64,000 bases of DNA from Actinomycetota bacterium (GTDB lineage Bacteria; Actinomycetota; Acidimicrobiia; Acidimicrobiales; Ilumatobacteraceae), in NCBI GenBank assembly GCA_963169665.1, contig CAUJET010000043.1, positions 62,001-126,000 on the forward strand, written 5' to 3'. Position numbers and translations under genes: made by a program. The notes beneath the pieces are model-generated. The model did no database searches, was not told the origin of the DNA, and was given only the letters and a program-made list of their open reading frames with translations. Every line of letters starts with the position of its first letter. The stretch's first letter is position 1. This document shows, piece after piece, positions 8,998-17,900 of this stretch.

Positions 8998-10278
8998 GTG
9001 AGACGTGCACTCTGCGTGGCGGTCGCGGCCCTCTGTGTGGCTGCAAGTGTCGGGGTACCCCTGCACGCCCCCACGGCGTCGGCCGATCTGCCCGAGGTGC
9101 AGCCCTGCGTCGCGCAGCCCGTCCTCGGCCGAGAGAGCTACGGCTCCGGCGTCCTCTGCCTGCAGTTCGCCCTGATCATGCAGGGCTATTCGGTCCCGTA
9201 CAACGGGCTGTACAGCCCGGAGACCGAAGACGCCGTGCGCTGGTACCAGGCAACCCACCCGCCGCTCGTCGTCAACGGTGTGGCCGGCGACGAGACGCTG
9301 GCGTCGCTCGGCATCGCCGGGAAGGCCGCGATCTTCGTGCCGGCAGGGTCGCTCGGCGCTGCGCCCGTGGAGGCGTCGTCCGAGGCGGCGGTCGGCGGCA
9401 GCACCCCCACCACCCGCGCCCGGTGCGTGGCCGACGCCACGCTCACGTCCACCTCCCGCGGCCAGTCCGTCACCTGCCTGCAGCAGCGGCTCATCGAGCT
9501 CGGCTGGCCCGGGGTGAAGGTCACCGGCATCTACGACACGGCCACGCAGGACGCGCTTCGCGGCTACCAGCGCAACACGCCGCCGCTCACCGCCGACGGC
9601 GTCGCCGGGCCGCGCACGCTCGCGGCGCTCGACATCTGGAGCGGCATGACCGCCGGCAGCGGCCGAAACATCGGCCCCGGGCCATTCCCGGCCGGCATGC
9701 AGAACGAGCCCGAGTGGCGGCTCACCGCGCAGGGCATCCCGGTGTACGGCAACCGCACGGCGTGCACGCCCGAGCAGGCGGCGATCATCGCCGCCGAGTT
9801 CGCCAACGACGGCGCCGATGCCGTGACCCAGCAGTGGGCCGTCTACATCGCGTCTCGCGAGGGTGGGTGTCGCTACGAGGCCGTGAACGTCAACGTCCGC
9901 ACCAAGGACGACTCGCACTGCACCTTCCAGCTCAACGCGTTGTCGGGGATGTTCGCCCCGCACGGCTCGCTCGGCCGGCGCGGCTGGAGCACCGACTCGG
10001 TGAAGACCTCGCTGCAGGCCTGTGCCGACGCGGCCAGCGACCTGTGGGTCTTCTGCGGCCGCGGTCCGTGGACCAAGCCGTACACCTGCGCCCCGCCGTG
10101 GGCCGGCTCGACGGTCGACCAGCCGCCCGCCCTGCTGCCGCCGCCGCCCGACACGGTGCCGGCACCGGTCGTCGACGAGACGACCCCCACCGACACCACG
10201 GTGCCGTCGTCGACCTCGCCGCCGGCCGACGCCGCCACCACCACCACCACCACCGCCACCACGACCACCGTCGGCTGA
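8998..10278 (+). CDS. secreted protein with two peptidoglycan-binding domains and a lysozyme-like C-terminal domain
   Basis: About 426 residues from the GTG at 8998, which directly precedes a Sec signal peptide (RRALCVAVAALCVAA... ending APTASA). An upstream ATG at 8956 would add 14 residues ahead of the signal. Two PG_binding_1 modules follow, each ending in a NGVAG/DGVAGPRTLAAL-type motif. After them comes a Cys-rich domain with EAVNVN and DDSHCTFQLNA that resembles transglycosylase/lysozyme-like folds. The tail is Pro/Thr-rich and ends in a run of ACC codons (10237-10275) encoding poly-Thr. It probably acts on or binds the cell wall. The enzymatic activity is inferred, not proven. Confidence 0.8.
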   Translation: MRRALCVAVAALCVAASVGVPLHAPTASADLPEVQPCVAQPVLGRESYGSGVLCLQFALIMQGYSVPYNGLYSPETEDAVRWYQATHPPLVVNGVAGDETLASLGIAGKAAIFVPAGSLGAAPVEASSEAAVGGSTPTTRARCVADATLTSTSRGQSVTCLQQRLIELGWPGVKVTGIYDTATQDALRGYQRNTPPLTADGVAGPRTLAALDIWSGMTAGSGRNIGPGPFPAGMQNEPEWRLTAQGIPVYGNRTACTPEQAAIIAAEFANDGADAVTQQWAVYIASREGGCRYEAVNVNVRTKDDSHCTFQLNALSGMFAPHGSLGRRGWSTDSVKTSLQACADAASDLWVFCGRGPWTKPYTCAPPWAGSTVDQPPALLPPPPDTVPAPVVDETTPTDTTVPSSTSPPADAATTTTTTATTTTVG

Positions 10279-10402
10279 CGGGCAGCCCGTCGGCAGGTGT
10301 GCCGATCGTCGGGCCCGGATAACATCACGCCCTGCAGCGCACGGCGTCGTCGATGCCCACCACGGTGGTTCGATGCCGCCGCCACTGCAGCACAACACAT
10401 CT

Positions 10403-10494
10403 GGAGAGGTGCCAGAGCCAGGTCGAATGGACCGCACTGCTAATGCGGGGACCACCTTTAAAGTGGTCCGTGGGTTCAAATCCCACCCTCTCCG
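10403..10494 (+). tRNA. tRNA-Ser(GCT)
   Basis: A 92-nt class II tRNA. Acceptor arms GGAGAGG (10403-10409) and CCTCTCC (10487-10493) pair fully. The anticodon stem CCGCA/TGCGG encloses the loop CTGCTAA with anticodon GCT at 10439-10441. A long variable arm (ACCAC...GTGGT) and the T-loop GGTTCAAATCC are present. CCA is not encoded. An intrinsic terminator follows at once. Confidence 0.97.
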
Positions 10495-10501
10495 CACATG
10501 A

Positions 10502-10536
10502 CGACAGCCCGGTGGGAGCATCCCGCCGGGCTGTCG
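10502..10536 (+). terminator. intrinsic terminator of tRNA-Ser
   Basis: A 16-bp near-perfect stem (CGACAGCCCGGTGGGA against TCCCGCCGGGCTGTCG) with one G-U pair and a GCA loop starts 8 nt after the tRNA. Only a weak T-run follows (CCGTTCT). Confidence 0.75.
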
Positions 10537-10730
10537 CCGTTCTCGGGCCGGACCCGCCGCCGGCGCCGCGCGTTGCAATCGTGTGACGACCCGACCAGAC
10601 TTTCGTCATCTTCGTCATCTTCATCGTGTTGGTGAGGGGACGGACGACGCGAGCGAGCACCACTCCGGTGCCGCGGCATCGCCCCTGGGATCGGCTGCTC
10701 GACGCCGGCCCGAGGGCACAGGAGGTGGAC

Positions 10731-11618
10731 ATGAACCGGATCGAACGCACGGAGCGGATCGGCAGCGACGAGCGGCCCGGCCGCCGAGCCCGCCGCTCCC
10801 TCGGCGCCGTCGCCCTGATCGTCGGCGTATCGCTCGCCTCCCTCGGCGCCGTCGCCCCGGCGACCGTCTCCGCTGCACCGAGCCGGCCTGCGGCACCTGC
10901 GTGCGCCACTGGCACCTACACGGTGGTGCGCGGCGACGGGTGGAGCATCATCGCCCGCAGGCTCGGCGTCACCACCAAGGCGCTGCTCGCGGCCAACCGC
11001 GCCACCACCGCCACGGTCATCCATCCGGGTCGCTCGATCTGCGTGCCGGCCGGGGCGACCCCAACGACCACGCCGACCAGCTCGCCGTCGTCGGGCACCA
11101 CGTCCGCTTCCAACGCGCCGTCGGCGTCGTGCGCGAACGGCACCTACACGGTGGTGAAGGGCGACGGTTGGTTGCTGATCGCGAAGAAGGTCGGCGCCAC
11201 GTCGAAGGCGCTGCTCGCGGCGAACAACGCCACCACGTCCACCGCACTGTTCCCGGGGCGCAGCGTGTGTCTCCCGGCCGGAGCGACCTCGAAGGGGGGC
11301 ACCGCCGCCGGCACCACGGCCACCGTCGCCGTCCGCGCCTACACGGCGGCCGAGAACGAGGCGATCATCCGGTCGGTCTGGCCCGACGACCTGGAGGAGG
11401 AGGCGCTGCGGATCGCCCGGCGCGAGAGCAACCTGAAGAACAACGCGAAGAACTCCTGCTGCTACGGCCTGTTCCAGATCAACTGGAGCGCACACAAGTC
11501 GTGGCTGGCCGGCATCGGGGTCACCAGCGCCTCACAGCTGCTCGATCCCAACGTGAACGCAGCAGCGGCGTACACGCTCTACCAGCGCTCGGGCAGCTTC
11601 CGACCCTGGGCGCTCTGA
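10731..11618 (+). CDS. secreted double-LysM transglycosylase-like protein
   Basis: A 295-residue exported protein. The ATG at 10731 is set by a strong Shine-Dalgarno (AGGAGGT, 10720-10726). A Sec signal peptide (LGAVALIVGVSLASLG) is followed by two LysM peptidoglycan-binding repeats, each beginning CANGTYTVVKGDGW or similar and ending GRSVCLPAG. The C-terminal 90 residues contain ALRIARRESN and CCYGLFQINW. This is the catalytic-Glu and GLFQI pattern of lysozyme-like lytic transglycosylases. It probably remodels the cell wall. The tRNA genes on both sides are separate units. Confidence 0.85.
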   Translation: MNRIERTERIGSDERPGRRARRSLGAVALIVGVSLASLGAVAPATVSAAPSRPAAPACATGTYTVVRGDGWSIIARRLGVTTKALLAANRATTATVIHPGRSICVPAGATPTTTPTSSPSSGTTSASNAPSASCANGTYTVVKGDGWLLIAKKVGATSKALLAANNATTSTALFPGRSVCLPAGATSKGGTAAGTTATVAVRAYTAAENEAIIRSVWPDDLEEEALRIARRESNLKNNAKNSCCYGLFQINWSAHKSWLAGIGVTSASQLLDPNVNAAAAYTLYQRSGSFRPWAL

Positions 11619-11737
11619 GGACCGACCGGGTCAGGCCGTCGCCGGCGCGATTTCGGAGGTGTCGTTGCCCGGCGCCCCCGGTTAGACTTGCCGACCGATG
11701 CTGCCGCAGGAATGCGACGGCATCACCAGCAAGACCA

Positions 11738-11810
11738 GCGCTCGTAGCTCAATGGATAGAGCATCTGACTACGGATCAGAAGGTTAGGGGTTCGAGTCCC
11801 TTCGAGCGCG
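11738..11810 (+). tRNA. tRNA-Arg(ACG), insertion site of the integrative element
   Basis: A 73-nt tRNA with acceptor pairs GCGCTCG (11738-11744) and CGAGCGC (11803-11809). The anticodon stem TCTGA/TCAGA carries loop CTACGGA with anticodon ACG at 11771-11773. The CCA end is encoded at 11811-11813. Its 3' half from the anticodon stem onward is duplicated at 23844-23887, which marks it as the attachment site of the element that begins here. The tRNA stays intact because the element supplies identical sequence. Confidence 0.97.
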
Positions 11811-11811
11811 C
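11768..11811 (+). repeat. attL core (44-bp direct repeat, within tRNA-Arg)
   Basis: Identical over 44 bases to 23844-23887. It runs from the last base of the 5' anticodon-stem strand to the first C after the discriminator base. The bases outside differ on both sides (G11767/C23843, C11812/T23888), which defines the core. Confidence 0.95.
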
Positions 11812-11850
11812 CAACTGAATACGGCCTCTGAGCAGGTCTGATACGATGAA

Positions 11851-11887
11851 AGGGCTCCGCTTTACAGCGGGGCCTTCGGTCGTTTTT
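11851..11887 (+). terminator. intrinsic terminator after tRNA-Arg, carried by the element
   Basis: A stem GGCTCCGCT/AGCGGGGCC (11853-11861 and 11866-11874) is followed within a few bases by CGTTTTT. A similar but not identical hairpin follows attR at 23925-23960. The element therefore brings its own copy to end the tRNA transcript. Confidence 0.75.
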
Positions 11888-11893
11888 CGACCC

Positions 11894-11912
11894 ATGTATC
11901 AGCGATGTATCA
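11894..11912. promoter_or_regulatory. left-end paired arm-type integrase sites
   Basis: Two ATGTATCA motifs at 11894-11901 and 11905-11912 are 11 bp apart. An almost identical pair with the same spacing lies at the right end (23707-23725). A related inverted copy, CTGATAC, is at 11838-11844. This is the layout expected of arm-type binding sites for a tyrosine integrase. The second copy overlaps the region just before the integrase ribosome-binding site, so Int could also repress itself. Confidence 0.65.
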
Positions 11913-11925
11913 GGAGGAGGTCGCC

Positions 11926-13071
11926 ATGGCGTGGAAGGCGACGGGTCAGCCGACGGTGCGGCAGCAGCGTGAGCGATGGGTGGTGCGTGTCGACGGGATC
12001 GACACCGAGACGGGCAAGCACCGGCCGCGGCAGCTGGGCACGTATCCGTCGCGGCGGGCGGCGAATCGTGCGGCGAGCGAGTTCACGGCGGCGGGCGATT
12101 TCGGCAATGACCGCCGGACGGTCGGTCGTCTGGTGGACGAGTGGGTGGCGTCCCGTACGGACATCGGGCCGAAGACGAAGGCGCAGTACGAGTGGGCGGC
12201 CGGGCACATCCGCGCCCAGCTCGGATCGCTGCGGGTCGATCAGCTCGAACGGACAGACGTCGCCCGCTGGCTCGAGAGCCTGGCGTCGGGTGGCGAGTTC
12301 GGTCGGCGCAGCATCGGCATCTTCCGGATGGTGTTGAAGGCTGCGCTCGCCGACGCGGTGGAGTCCGGCGACCTGAAGCGCAGTCCTGCGGCCCGAGTGC
12401 CGATGCCGCGCAACGTGGTGAAGCCCGACCGGGTGAAGGAGGTCGACGCGTGGGACGACGCGCAGCTGCAGCGGTTCCTCGACATCGCAGACGCTCACCG
12501 ATGGGCGGGGCCGCTGCGCATCGCCGTGTTGTACGGGCTGCGCCGCAGTGAGGTGCTCGGGCTGCACTGGTCGGAGGTCGACCTGAAGAAGGGCACGATC
12601 AAGATCGAGCGTGCACTGGTGGAGGTGCGCGGTGTGCCGACGTGGACGGACGGCAAGAACACACGAGCTCGCCGCACGATCCCGCTCGACGCTGGCACGC
12701 TTCGAGCGCTGCAGGCGCACCGCAGATTCCAGGCCGAAGAACGTTTGGCCGCCGGCCACGACTGGACCGATCAGGATCTCGTCATCGCCACGAAGACCGG
12801 GAACCAGGTCGCCCCCGGCAACTTCGACCAGACGCTCGAACGGCTGGTCCGCAACGCCGGTATTCCCCGTCTCACCTCGCACGGGTTGCGCCACACAGCG
12901 GCGACCCACATGGTGCGCCACGCTGCCGACATCGGTGAAGTGCGTGCCGCGGCCGAGCTGCTCGGCCACAGCCCGGACGAGTTGATGAAGACCTACGCGC
13001 ACGTGCTGCCCGAGTCGGCTCGCACCGTGACCGAGAAGATCGGACGGCGCGCAGGCGAGATGACCCGCTGA
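11926..13071 (+). CDS. int: tyrosine-type site-specific integrase
   Basis: A 381-residue phage-type integrase. The N-terminal arm-binding and SAM-like core-binding domains (to about residue 165) precede a catalytic domain. The catalytic Arg is in GLRRSE (about 205), HGLRHTAA supplies the second His/Arg pair (about 318), and LGHS with TYAHVLPE carries the nucleophilic Tyr (about 356). The ATG at 11926 follows AGGAGG at good spacing. An in-frame ATG at 11905 lies inside an arm-type motif and has no such signal. Position directly beside the tRNA attachment site confirms the role. The stop codon overlaps the next gene by 1 nt. Confidence 0.93.
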   Translation: MAWKATGQPTVRQQRERWVVRVDGIDTETGKHRPRQLGTYPSRRAANRAASEFTAAGDFGNDRRTVGRLVDEWVASRTDIGPKTKAQYEWAAGHIRAQLGSLRVDQLERTDVARWLESLASGGEFGRRSIGIFRMVLKAALADAVESGDLKRSPAARVPMPRNVVKPDRVKEVDAWDDAQLQRFLDIADAHRWAGPLRIAVLYGLRRSEVLGLHWSEVDLKKGTIKIERALVEVRGVPTWTDGKNTRARRTIPLDAGTLRALQAHRRFQAEERLAAGHDWTDQDLVIATKTGNQVAPGNFDQTLERLVRNAGIPRLTSHGLRHTAATHMVRHAADIGEVRAAAELLGHSPDELMKTYAHVLPESARTVTEKIGRRAGEMTR

Positions 13072-13601
13072 TGTGGGCCTACTCCGACGAGTCGGAACGA
13101 GGTGCGACGCTGCTGTTCGGACTGATGGTGGTGCCGGCGCACCGTGTGGTCGAGGCACGGCGTCGGCTGCGCTCGTTGCTCCTGCCCGGTCAGCGGCGGC
13201 TGCACACGGCGAAGGAATCGCCCGCGCGCCGGGCGCGACTCCTCGACCTGGTCGCTGAACTCGAGCTCGACACCACGGTGTATCGGCTGACGCGACCCGC
13301 AGGCCTCTCGCGTGTCGAGGCGCGCCGGCTGCTGGTGGCTCGGGCAGCGAGCGATGCTTTGGTGAACGGGGTGGTCTCGTGGACGCTCGACGACCAGGAG
13401 CCGATCCAAGCGGGGCGGGATCGGCGCGCCATCCAGCATGCGCTCGGCGTTGCGCACGACTCGATGCTGTACGACCATCGCCCGGGCCATGACGAGCCGA
13501 TGCTCTGGGCGGTCGACGCCATCGTGTGGGCAGTCGGTACTCGCGGCCATCAGCTCGATCGGGTGCGCCGGATCACGGACATTTGCGACGTTCGGCCCTG
13601 A
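13071..13601 (+). CDS. DUF3800-like protein
   Basis: A 176-residue protein. It opens with MWAYSDESERG, the acidic strand motif (Y-D-E-S) typical of DUF3800, and has a later HTAKE motif that fits the family's H...K/E pattern. The fold is thought to be RNase H-like and members are common in mobile elements, but their activity is not settled. The ATG overlaps the integrase TGA, so the two are co-translated. It is likely a regulator or accessory factor of the element. Confidence 0.65.
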   Translation: MWAYSDESERGATLLFGLMVVPAHRVVEARRRLRSLLLPGQRRLHTAKESPARRARLLDLVAELELDTTVYRLTRPAGLSRVEARRLLVARAASDALVNGVVSWTLDDQEPIQAGRDRRAIQHALGVAHDSMLYDHRPGHDEPMLWAVDAIVWAVGTRGHQLDRVRRITDICDVRP

Positions 13602-13651
13602 ACGCGCAACACCCGGCTACCCACCGTCCGGAGGGCTCACCGGGTGTACTT

Positions 13652-13679
13652 CCCCCCGCTACTGCGGGGAGCACGACCA
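13652..13679. other. hairpin resembling a single type I-E CRISPR repeat
   Basis: A CCCCGC/GCGGGG stem with a 4-nt loop (13654-13669) is flanked, on the reverse strand, by GTGCTC before it. The reverse-strand 28-mer shares the stem, loop size and GTG-start of Escherichia-type I-E repeats, with clear differences at the 3' end. Only one copy is seen, with no spacers or cas genes. It may simply be a terminator for the gene before it. Confidence 0.35.
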
Positions 13680-13755
13680 TCATGCACGGTCCACCCGCCG
13701 CGCCGCAACCCGCCATCCGTGCCGGTATGACATTAGTCACGTCGTCAGGGAGCCG

Positions 13756-13795
13756 TGGACACTGCTGGACACCAGTGGACACCAAACGACACTGG
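13756..13795. repeat. 10-bp iteron array (four units)
   Basis: Three TGGACAC units at 13756, 13766 and 13776 and a degenerate ACGACAC at 13786 repeat with an exact 10-bp period. They lie about 70 bp upstream of the first excisionase-like HTH gene. A TGAC-N4-GTCA inverted motif is nearby at 13728-13739. The spacing suggests cooperative binding on one helix face, for example an operator for the HTH protein. Confidence 0.6.
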
Positions 13796-13866
13796 CTGGA
13801 TTCGACCCTCTGAGCTGGGCAGATGGGCGTTGATCGAAGGGTCACAGACGTGTAGTTCTTGACGTG

Positions 13867-14223
13867 ATGACGGCGCTCGACGGCCTCAGAATCGACCTGG
13901 CGGGTGCTCCGCTGATGATCAAGATCGATCACGCCGCGCACCTCCTCGGAATCGGACGAACGCTCGCATACCGGCTCGCCGGCAGGTTCCAGAAGGGCGA
14001 CCCGACAGGCCTGCCGGTGGTCTGGATCGGCGGATGTCTCCGCGTTCCGCGTTGGGCGCTCGTCGAATACGTCCTCCACGGGCGGGTCGACGCCGATCTG
14101 CGCACGCACGTCCGCGAGCTCGTCGACGAGATGATCGGCGAGGCATCGAGCGGGGGCGAGCCCGACACGTCGACCGCCGACGAGCAAGCACCACGAGCAC
14201 TTCAACTCGGCTTCGAGTTCTGA
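13867..14223 (+). CDS. excisionase-like HTH protein 1
   Basis: A 118-residue protein with an N-terminal winged-helix/HTH_17-type motif. The segment HAAHLLGIGRTLAYRLA is followed by LPVVWIGGCLRVPR, the helix-turn-helix plus beta-hairpin wing of excisionase (Xis)/MerR-like proteins. It is clearly paralogous to the protein at 14493 (shared IGR..AYRLA, GLP...RVPR). The C-terminal tail is acidic and low complexity. Either the ATG at 13867 or the GTG at 13864 could start it; neither has a good Shine-Dalgarno. Likely role: directing excision or controlling element genes. Confidence 0.7.
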   Translation: MTALDGLRIDLAGAPLMIKIDHAAHLLGIGRTLAYRLAGRFQKGDPTGLPVVWIGGCLRVPRWALVEYVLHGRVDADLRTHVRELVDEMIGEASSGGEPDTSTADEQAPRALQLGFEF

Positions 14224-14345
14224 TCCAGGCCGAATCGGACGCCTGGCGTTCGGGTGGGGCGGGGGAGCAGGCCGGAAGGCCGATCACCGAAATCCGACCA
14301 TTCGCGTCCGGATGTGGGCATGGAGATTTCACCGTCGAGGCCGTG

Positions 14346-14456
14346 GCGCGTCCAGTTGAGAGACGTGAGTTGCGTGTCCTCGAGAAGCGCTTCGCGCGAG
14401 CCGGCCGCCGGCTGTGTGGAGATCGCGTCAACATTCAGGTCCGAGCGCGTCCAGTT
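14346..14456. repeat. 12-bp direct repeats between the two HTH genes
   Basis: GCGCGTCCAGTT occurs at 14346-14357 and again at 14445-14456, 99 bp apart, within the 269-bp non-coding gap 14224-14492. They may be binding sites for the flanking HTH proteins or part of a transfer origin. Nothing else coding is seen in the gap. Confidence 0.45.
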
Positions 14457-14492
14457 CTTCAGTATGGGACTGCAGCTGCGAGGTCGGTCGTG

Positions 14493-14852
14493 ATGAGCGT
14501 GTCGACGGCGGTGCCGGACTTCTTCACCCTCCCCGAGGCCGGCCGCATCTTGCGGATCGGCCGGAACTCGGCCTACCGGCTCGCAGCGGAGTACGAGAGG
14601 AGCGGCGGCACCTCCGGTCTGCCGTTCATCCGGCTCGGCAAGTTGAAGCGGGTTCCGCGGCTGGTGCTCGAGAAGCTGCACGGCGGCCCGATCACGTGGC
14701 CGCTCCCCGACGAACCACAGCCGGCGACGAACGCGCCGTGCACGGCGTGCGCGACGTGGTCGCGATCGACGGACACGACGCCGAACTCGACGAGCCACAC
14801 GGAGCCGTCAGCACTCTTGACCGCTGACTCCCAGCCTCGCCGCCAGAACTGA
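14493..14852 (+). CDS. excisionase-like HTH protein 2
   Basis: A 119-residue paralog of the preceding HTH protein. It has the motif EAGRILRIGRNSAYRLA followed by LPFIRLGKLKRVPRLVL, a helix-turn-helix and wing of Xis/HTH_17 type. The tail is Thr/Ser-rich and probably unstructured. The ATG at 14493 starts just before the domain. Having two such proteins, one on each side of a repeat-bearing gap and just ahead of the relaxase, suggests separate roles in excision and in control of transfer. Confidence 0.7.
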   Translation: MSVSTAVPDFFTLPEAGRILRIGRNSAYRLAAEYERSGGTSGLPFIRLGKLKRVPRLVLEKLHGGPITWPLPDEPQPATNAPCTACATWSRSTDTTPNSTSHTEPSALLTADSQPRRQN

Positions 14853-14948
14853 TCGGCCCTCACTCGTGACCTCCCACCCTCGTCTTCCTGGAATCTCGGG
14901 CTGTTGGTTTGACAGACAGGTGCCCGTTTGGGGCGGTGAGGTGTCGTG

Positions 14949-17900
14949 ATGCGTGTGACCACGTTGTATGCGTCGTCGGCGGCGTCGTCGGCTGCGTATT
15001 ACACGAAGTATCTGACGGCGGCGCCGGGTGAGGTTCCCGGGGTGTGGATGGGCGCCCAGGCCGACGGCCTCGGGTTGGTCGGGAACGTCGACGGCGAGCA
15101 GTTGCAGGCGCTCCTCGCCGGGCTGGATCCCGTATCGGGTCGGAGTCTCGGGCGGGCGTTGACGGATCGGACGACGAGCGATGGTCGGGTCGTGAAGGCG
15201 GTGGCGGGGTTCGACGCAACGCTGTCGGCTCCGAAGTCGTTGTCGGTGCTGTGGGCGCTCACGGGTGATGACCGGCTGTTGGAGTGTCATGACGTCGCGG
15301 TGCGTGCGGTCGTTGAGTCGTTGGAGCGGTGGGCGGCAACGACGCGTGTCCGCTCGAACGGTGGCCGGTTGCATTTGGACACGGTCGGGTTGTCGGTGGC
15401 GGGGTTCCGGCAGTCGACGTCGCGGTTGGATGACCCGCAGATCCACACGCATCTCGTGGTGTCGGCGAAGGTCCAGACGGCGGATGGGCGGTGGATGGCG
15501 TTGGATGCGCGGGTGTTGAAGCAGCACCAGCGCACCTTCGGTGGCCTGTATCAGTCGGTGCTCCGCTCCGAGCTGACGGCGAGGTTCGGTGTCGGGTGGG
15601 AGCCGATCGTGAACGGCCAGGCCGAGATCACCGGTCTCGACCCGGAGCTGCTCGCCGTGTTCTCCAAGCGCGCCGCCCAGGTCGACGTCGAAACGGATGC
15701 CCGGATCGAGGAGTTCGAAGCACGCGAGGGCCGTCATCCGTCGCGGTTCGAACGTGCTGCGATCGAGCGTGAAGCGGCGGCGGACACGCGTGTGAAGAAG
15801 ACCGGCAATGCCGCCACAGAGCTCCGCAGTGCCTGGCGGCAGGAGGCCGCTGATCTCGGCCACACGCCGCGGTCGGTGATCGACGCCGTGAACGCTGCCG
15901 GTCGCGCACGGCGAGAGCCGGCGAAGACCATGGTCGTCGAGATCGTGACGGCGTTGTCGGAGCGCAAGAGTGTCTGGCACGACCTCGACGTCCTCCGGGA
16001 GATCACCGACCGGTTCCAGACGCGAAAGGGGATCGACGGACAACGGTGGGCAGGTGTGCTCGACCGGGCGCTGACGCAGGTGATCGAGTCGTGTGTCGGG
16101 CTCGACCCCGAACAGCGCGATGACGAAGCCGGTCGTGGGTCGGATGGGCGGTCGGTGTGGATCGAACCCGTGGCACCGCGCTGGTCGTCGCCGCAGGTGA
16201 TCGATCAGGAACTCGACCTGCTCGCCTGGACGCTCGCCGCCCAAGGTCTCGAGTCGTCACCGTCACGGTCGGTCGAACGCGGACGGCTCGACGTGCTTCA
16301 GGCGGCTGCTGCGGCTGAGGTGGCGGGTGGGGATCGGTTGGTGGTGATCATCGGCCCGGCCGGCGCGGGAAAGACGAGCATGCTCACCGCCGCGATCGAT
16401 GACCTCCACGCACAGGGTCGGCCGGTGTTCGGGATCGCGCCCACGGCGAAAGCGGCCCGTGTCCTGGAAACCGAGACAGGGATACGCGCGGACACGCTCG
16501 CCAAGCTCCTGCACGAACACGCCCGCGAAGCAGGCCCGCGGCCGGAGTGGCGGCTAAAGCGCGGGACAACCGTGATCGTCGACGAGGCCGGGATGGTCTC
16601 GACCCCGGACCTGTGGCGGCTCACCGACCTCGCCCAACGCTTGGATCTGCGGGTCGTGTTGGTCGGCGACCCACACCAGCTCCAGGCCGTCGCACGCGGC
16701 GGCATGTTCCCCGAACTCGCGGCGACCGCGGCGCGGACGGTCGAGCTCGAACACGTCCACCGGTTCACCCAGGATTGGGAGGCCGCAGCATCACTCCGCC
16801 TCCGCCGCGGCGACCCCGCTGCCCTGTCGGAGTACCGGTGGCGCGGACGCATCGAGGCGGGCAGCCTCGACCAGCACCTGAACGCGATCGGCGACCGGTG
16901 GGTCGAGGCGCAGGCGAAGGGGCGGTCGTTGGCGATCACGACCACCACCAACGAACACGCCACCCTCATCAACCACCACATCCAGAACACCCGGCTCACC
17001 ACCGGCGCCCTCACCGGCCGGCCCGCCGTCGCCGCCGACGGCGACGTCTACATCGGGGATGTGGTGATGACCCGCCGGAACGACCGCACCCTCACCACCA
17101 GCGCAGGCGACCCCGTCCGCAACCGCGACCGATGGACCATCACCGCCACCCACGACGACGGATCGATCACCGCCCGCTCGGCGACGAGCGACGCGACCGT
17201 CACGTTGCCGGCGACCTATGTGTCCGAGTTCGTACAACTCGCCTACGCCACGACCGAGCACGGCAACCAAGGCATCACCACCGACCAATCGATCACTCTC
17301 GTCACCGCCACCACCACCGGTCGAGGCCTCTACGTCGGCGCGACCCGCGGCCGTGACGTCAACCAGTTCCTGGTGGTCACCGAACAGCACTCCGAGCGAG
17401 AGGCCATGGACCTCCTCGGGCGGGTGCTCTTGACCGATCGGGCCGACACGCCTGCCGTCACTCACCGCCGGCACCTCGCCGAACGCCAACCCGCACCGGC
17501 ACCCGGGCCGCGCCGTCGAGCGTTCGAGCCCGCCTGGCTCAACGAATGGCAGAACGATGTGAGGGAGCGAGTCCCGATGATCGACCGACTCCTCGCCTCG
17601 ATGACCGAGGAACGCCCCGCCCTCGAGCAGTCCGTCGCCACAGCCCGAGACAGCTACGACAAGGCCCGTGCACTCCCCTCACCCGACCAGCACGAACTGT
17701 CCCAGGCACGACGCAAGGCGAACCTCGACGAGGCCGCCGCCCGGACCGCCCGCTACCGGGCCGGCAACGCCACCTGGCGAACACGACGCCCGCTCGAGCG
17801 AGCCGCGACCACAGCGACCGAACGAGCAGCCGTGAGCGCCAGTCGCCTCGATGAACTCGAAGCCATCTACCAACCCGTCACCGAACAACGAGAAGCAGCG

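Noticed and set aside
11905..11925. ATG at 11905 as the integrase start
   Set aside because: It lies inside an arm-type motif and has no ribosome-binding site, while ATG 11926 has AGGAGG.
13652..13679. A CRISPR array
   Set aside because: Only one repeat-like unit; no second copy at spacer distance and no cas genes.
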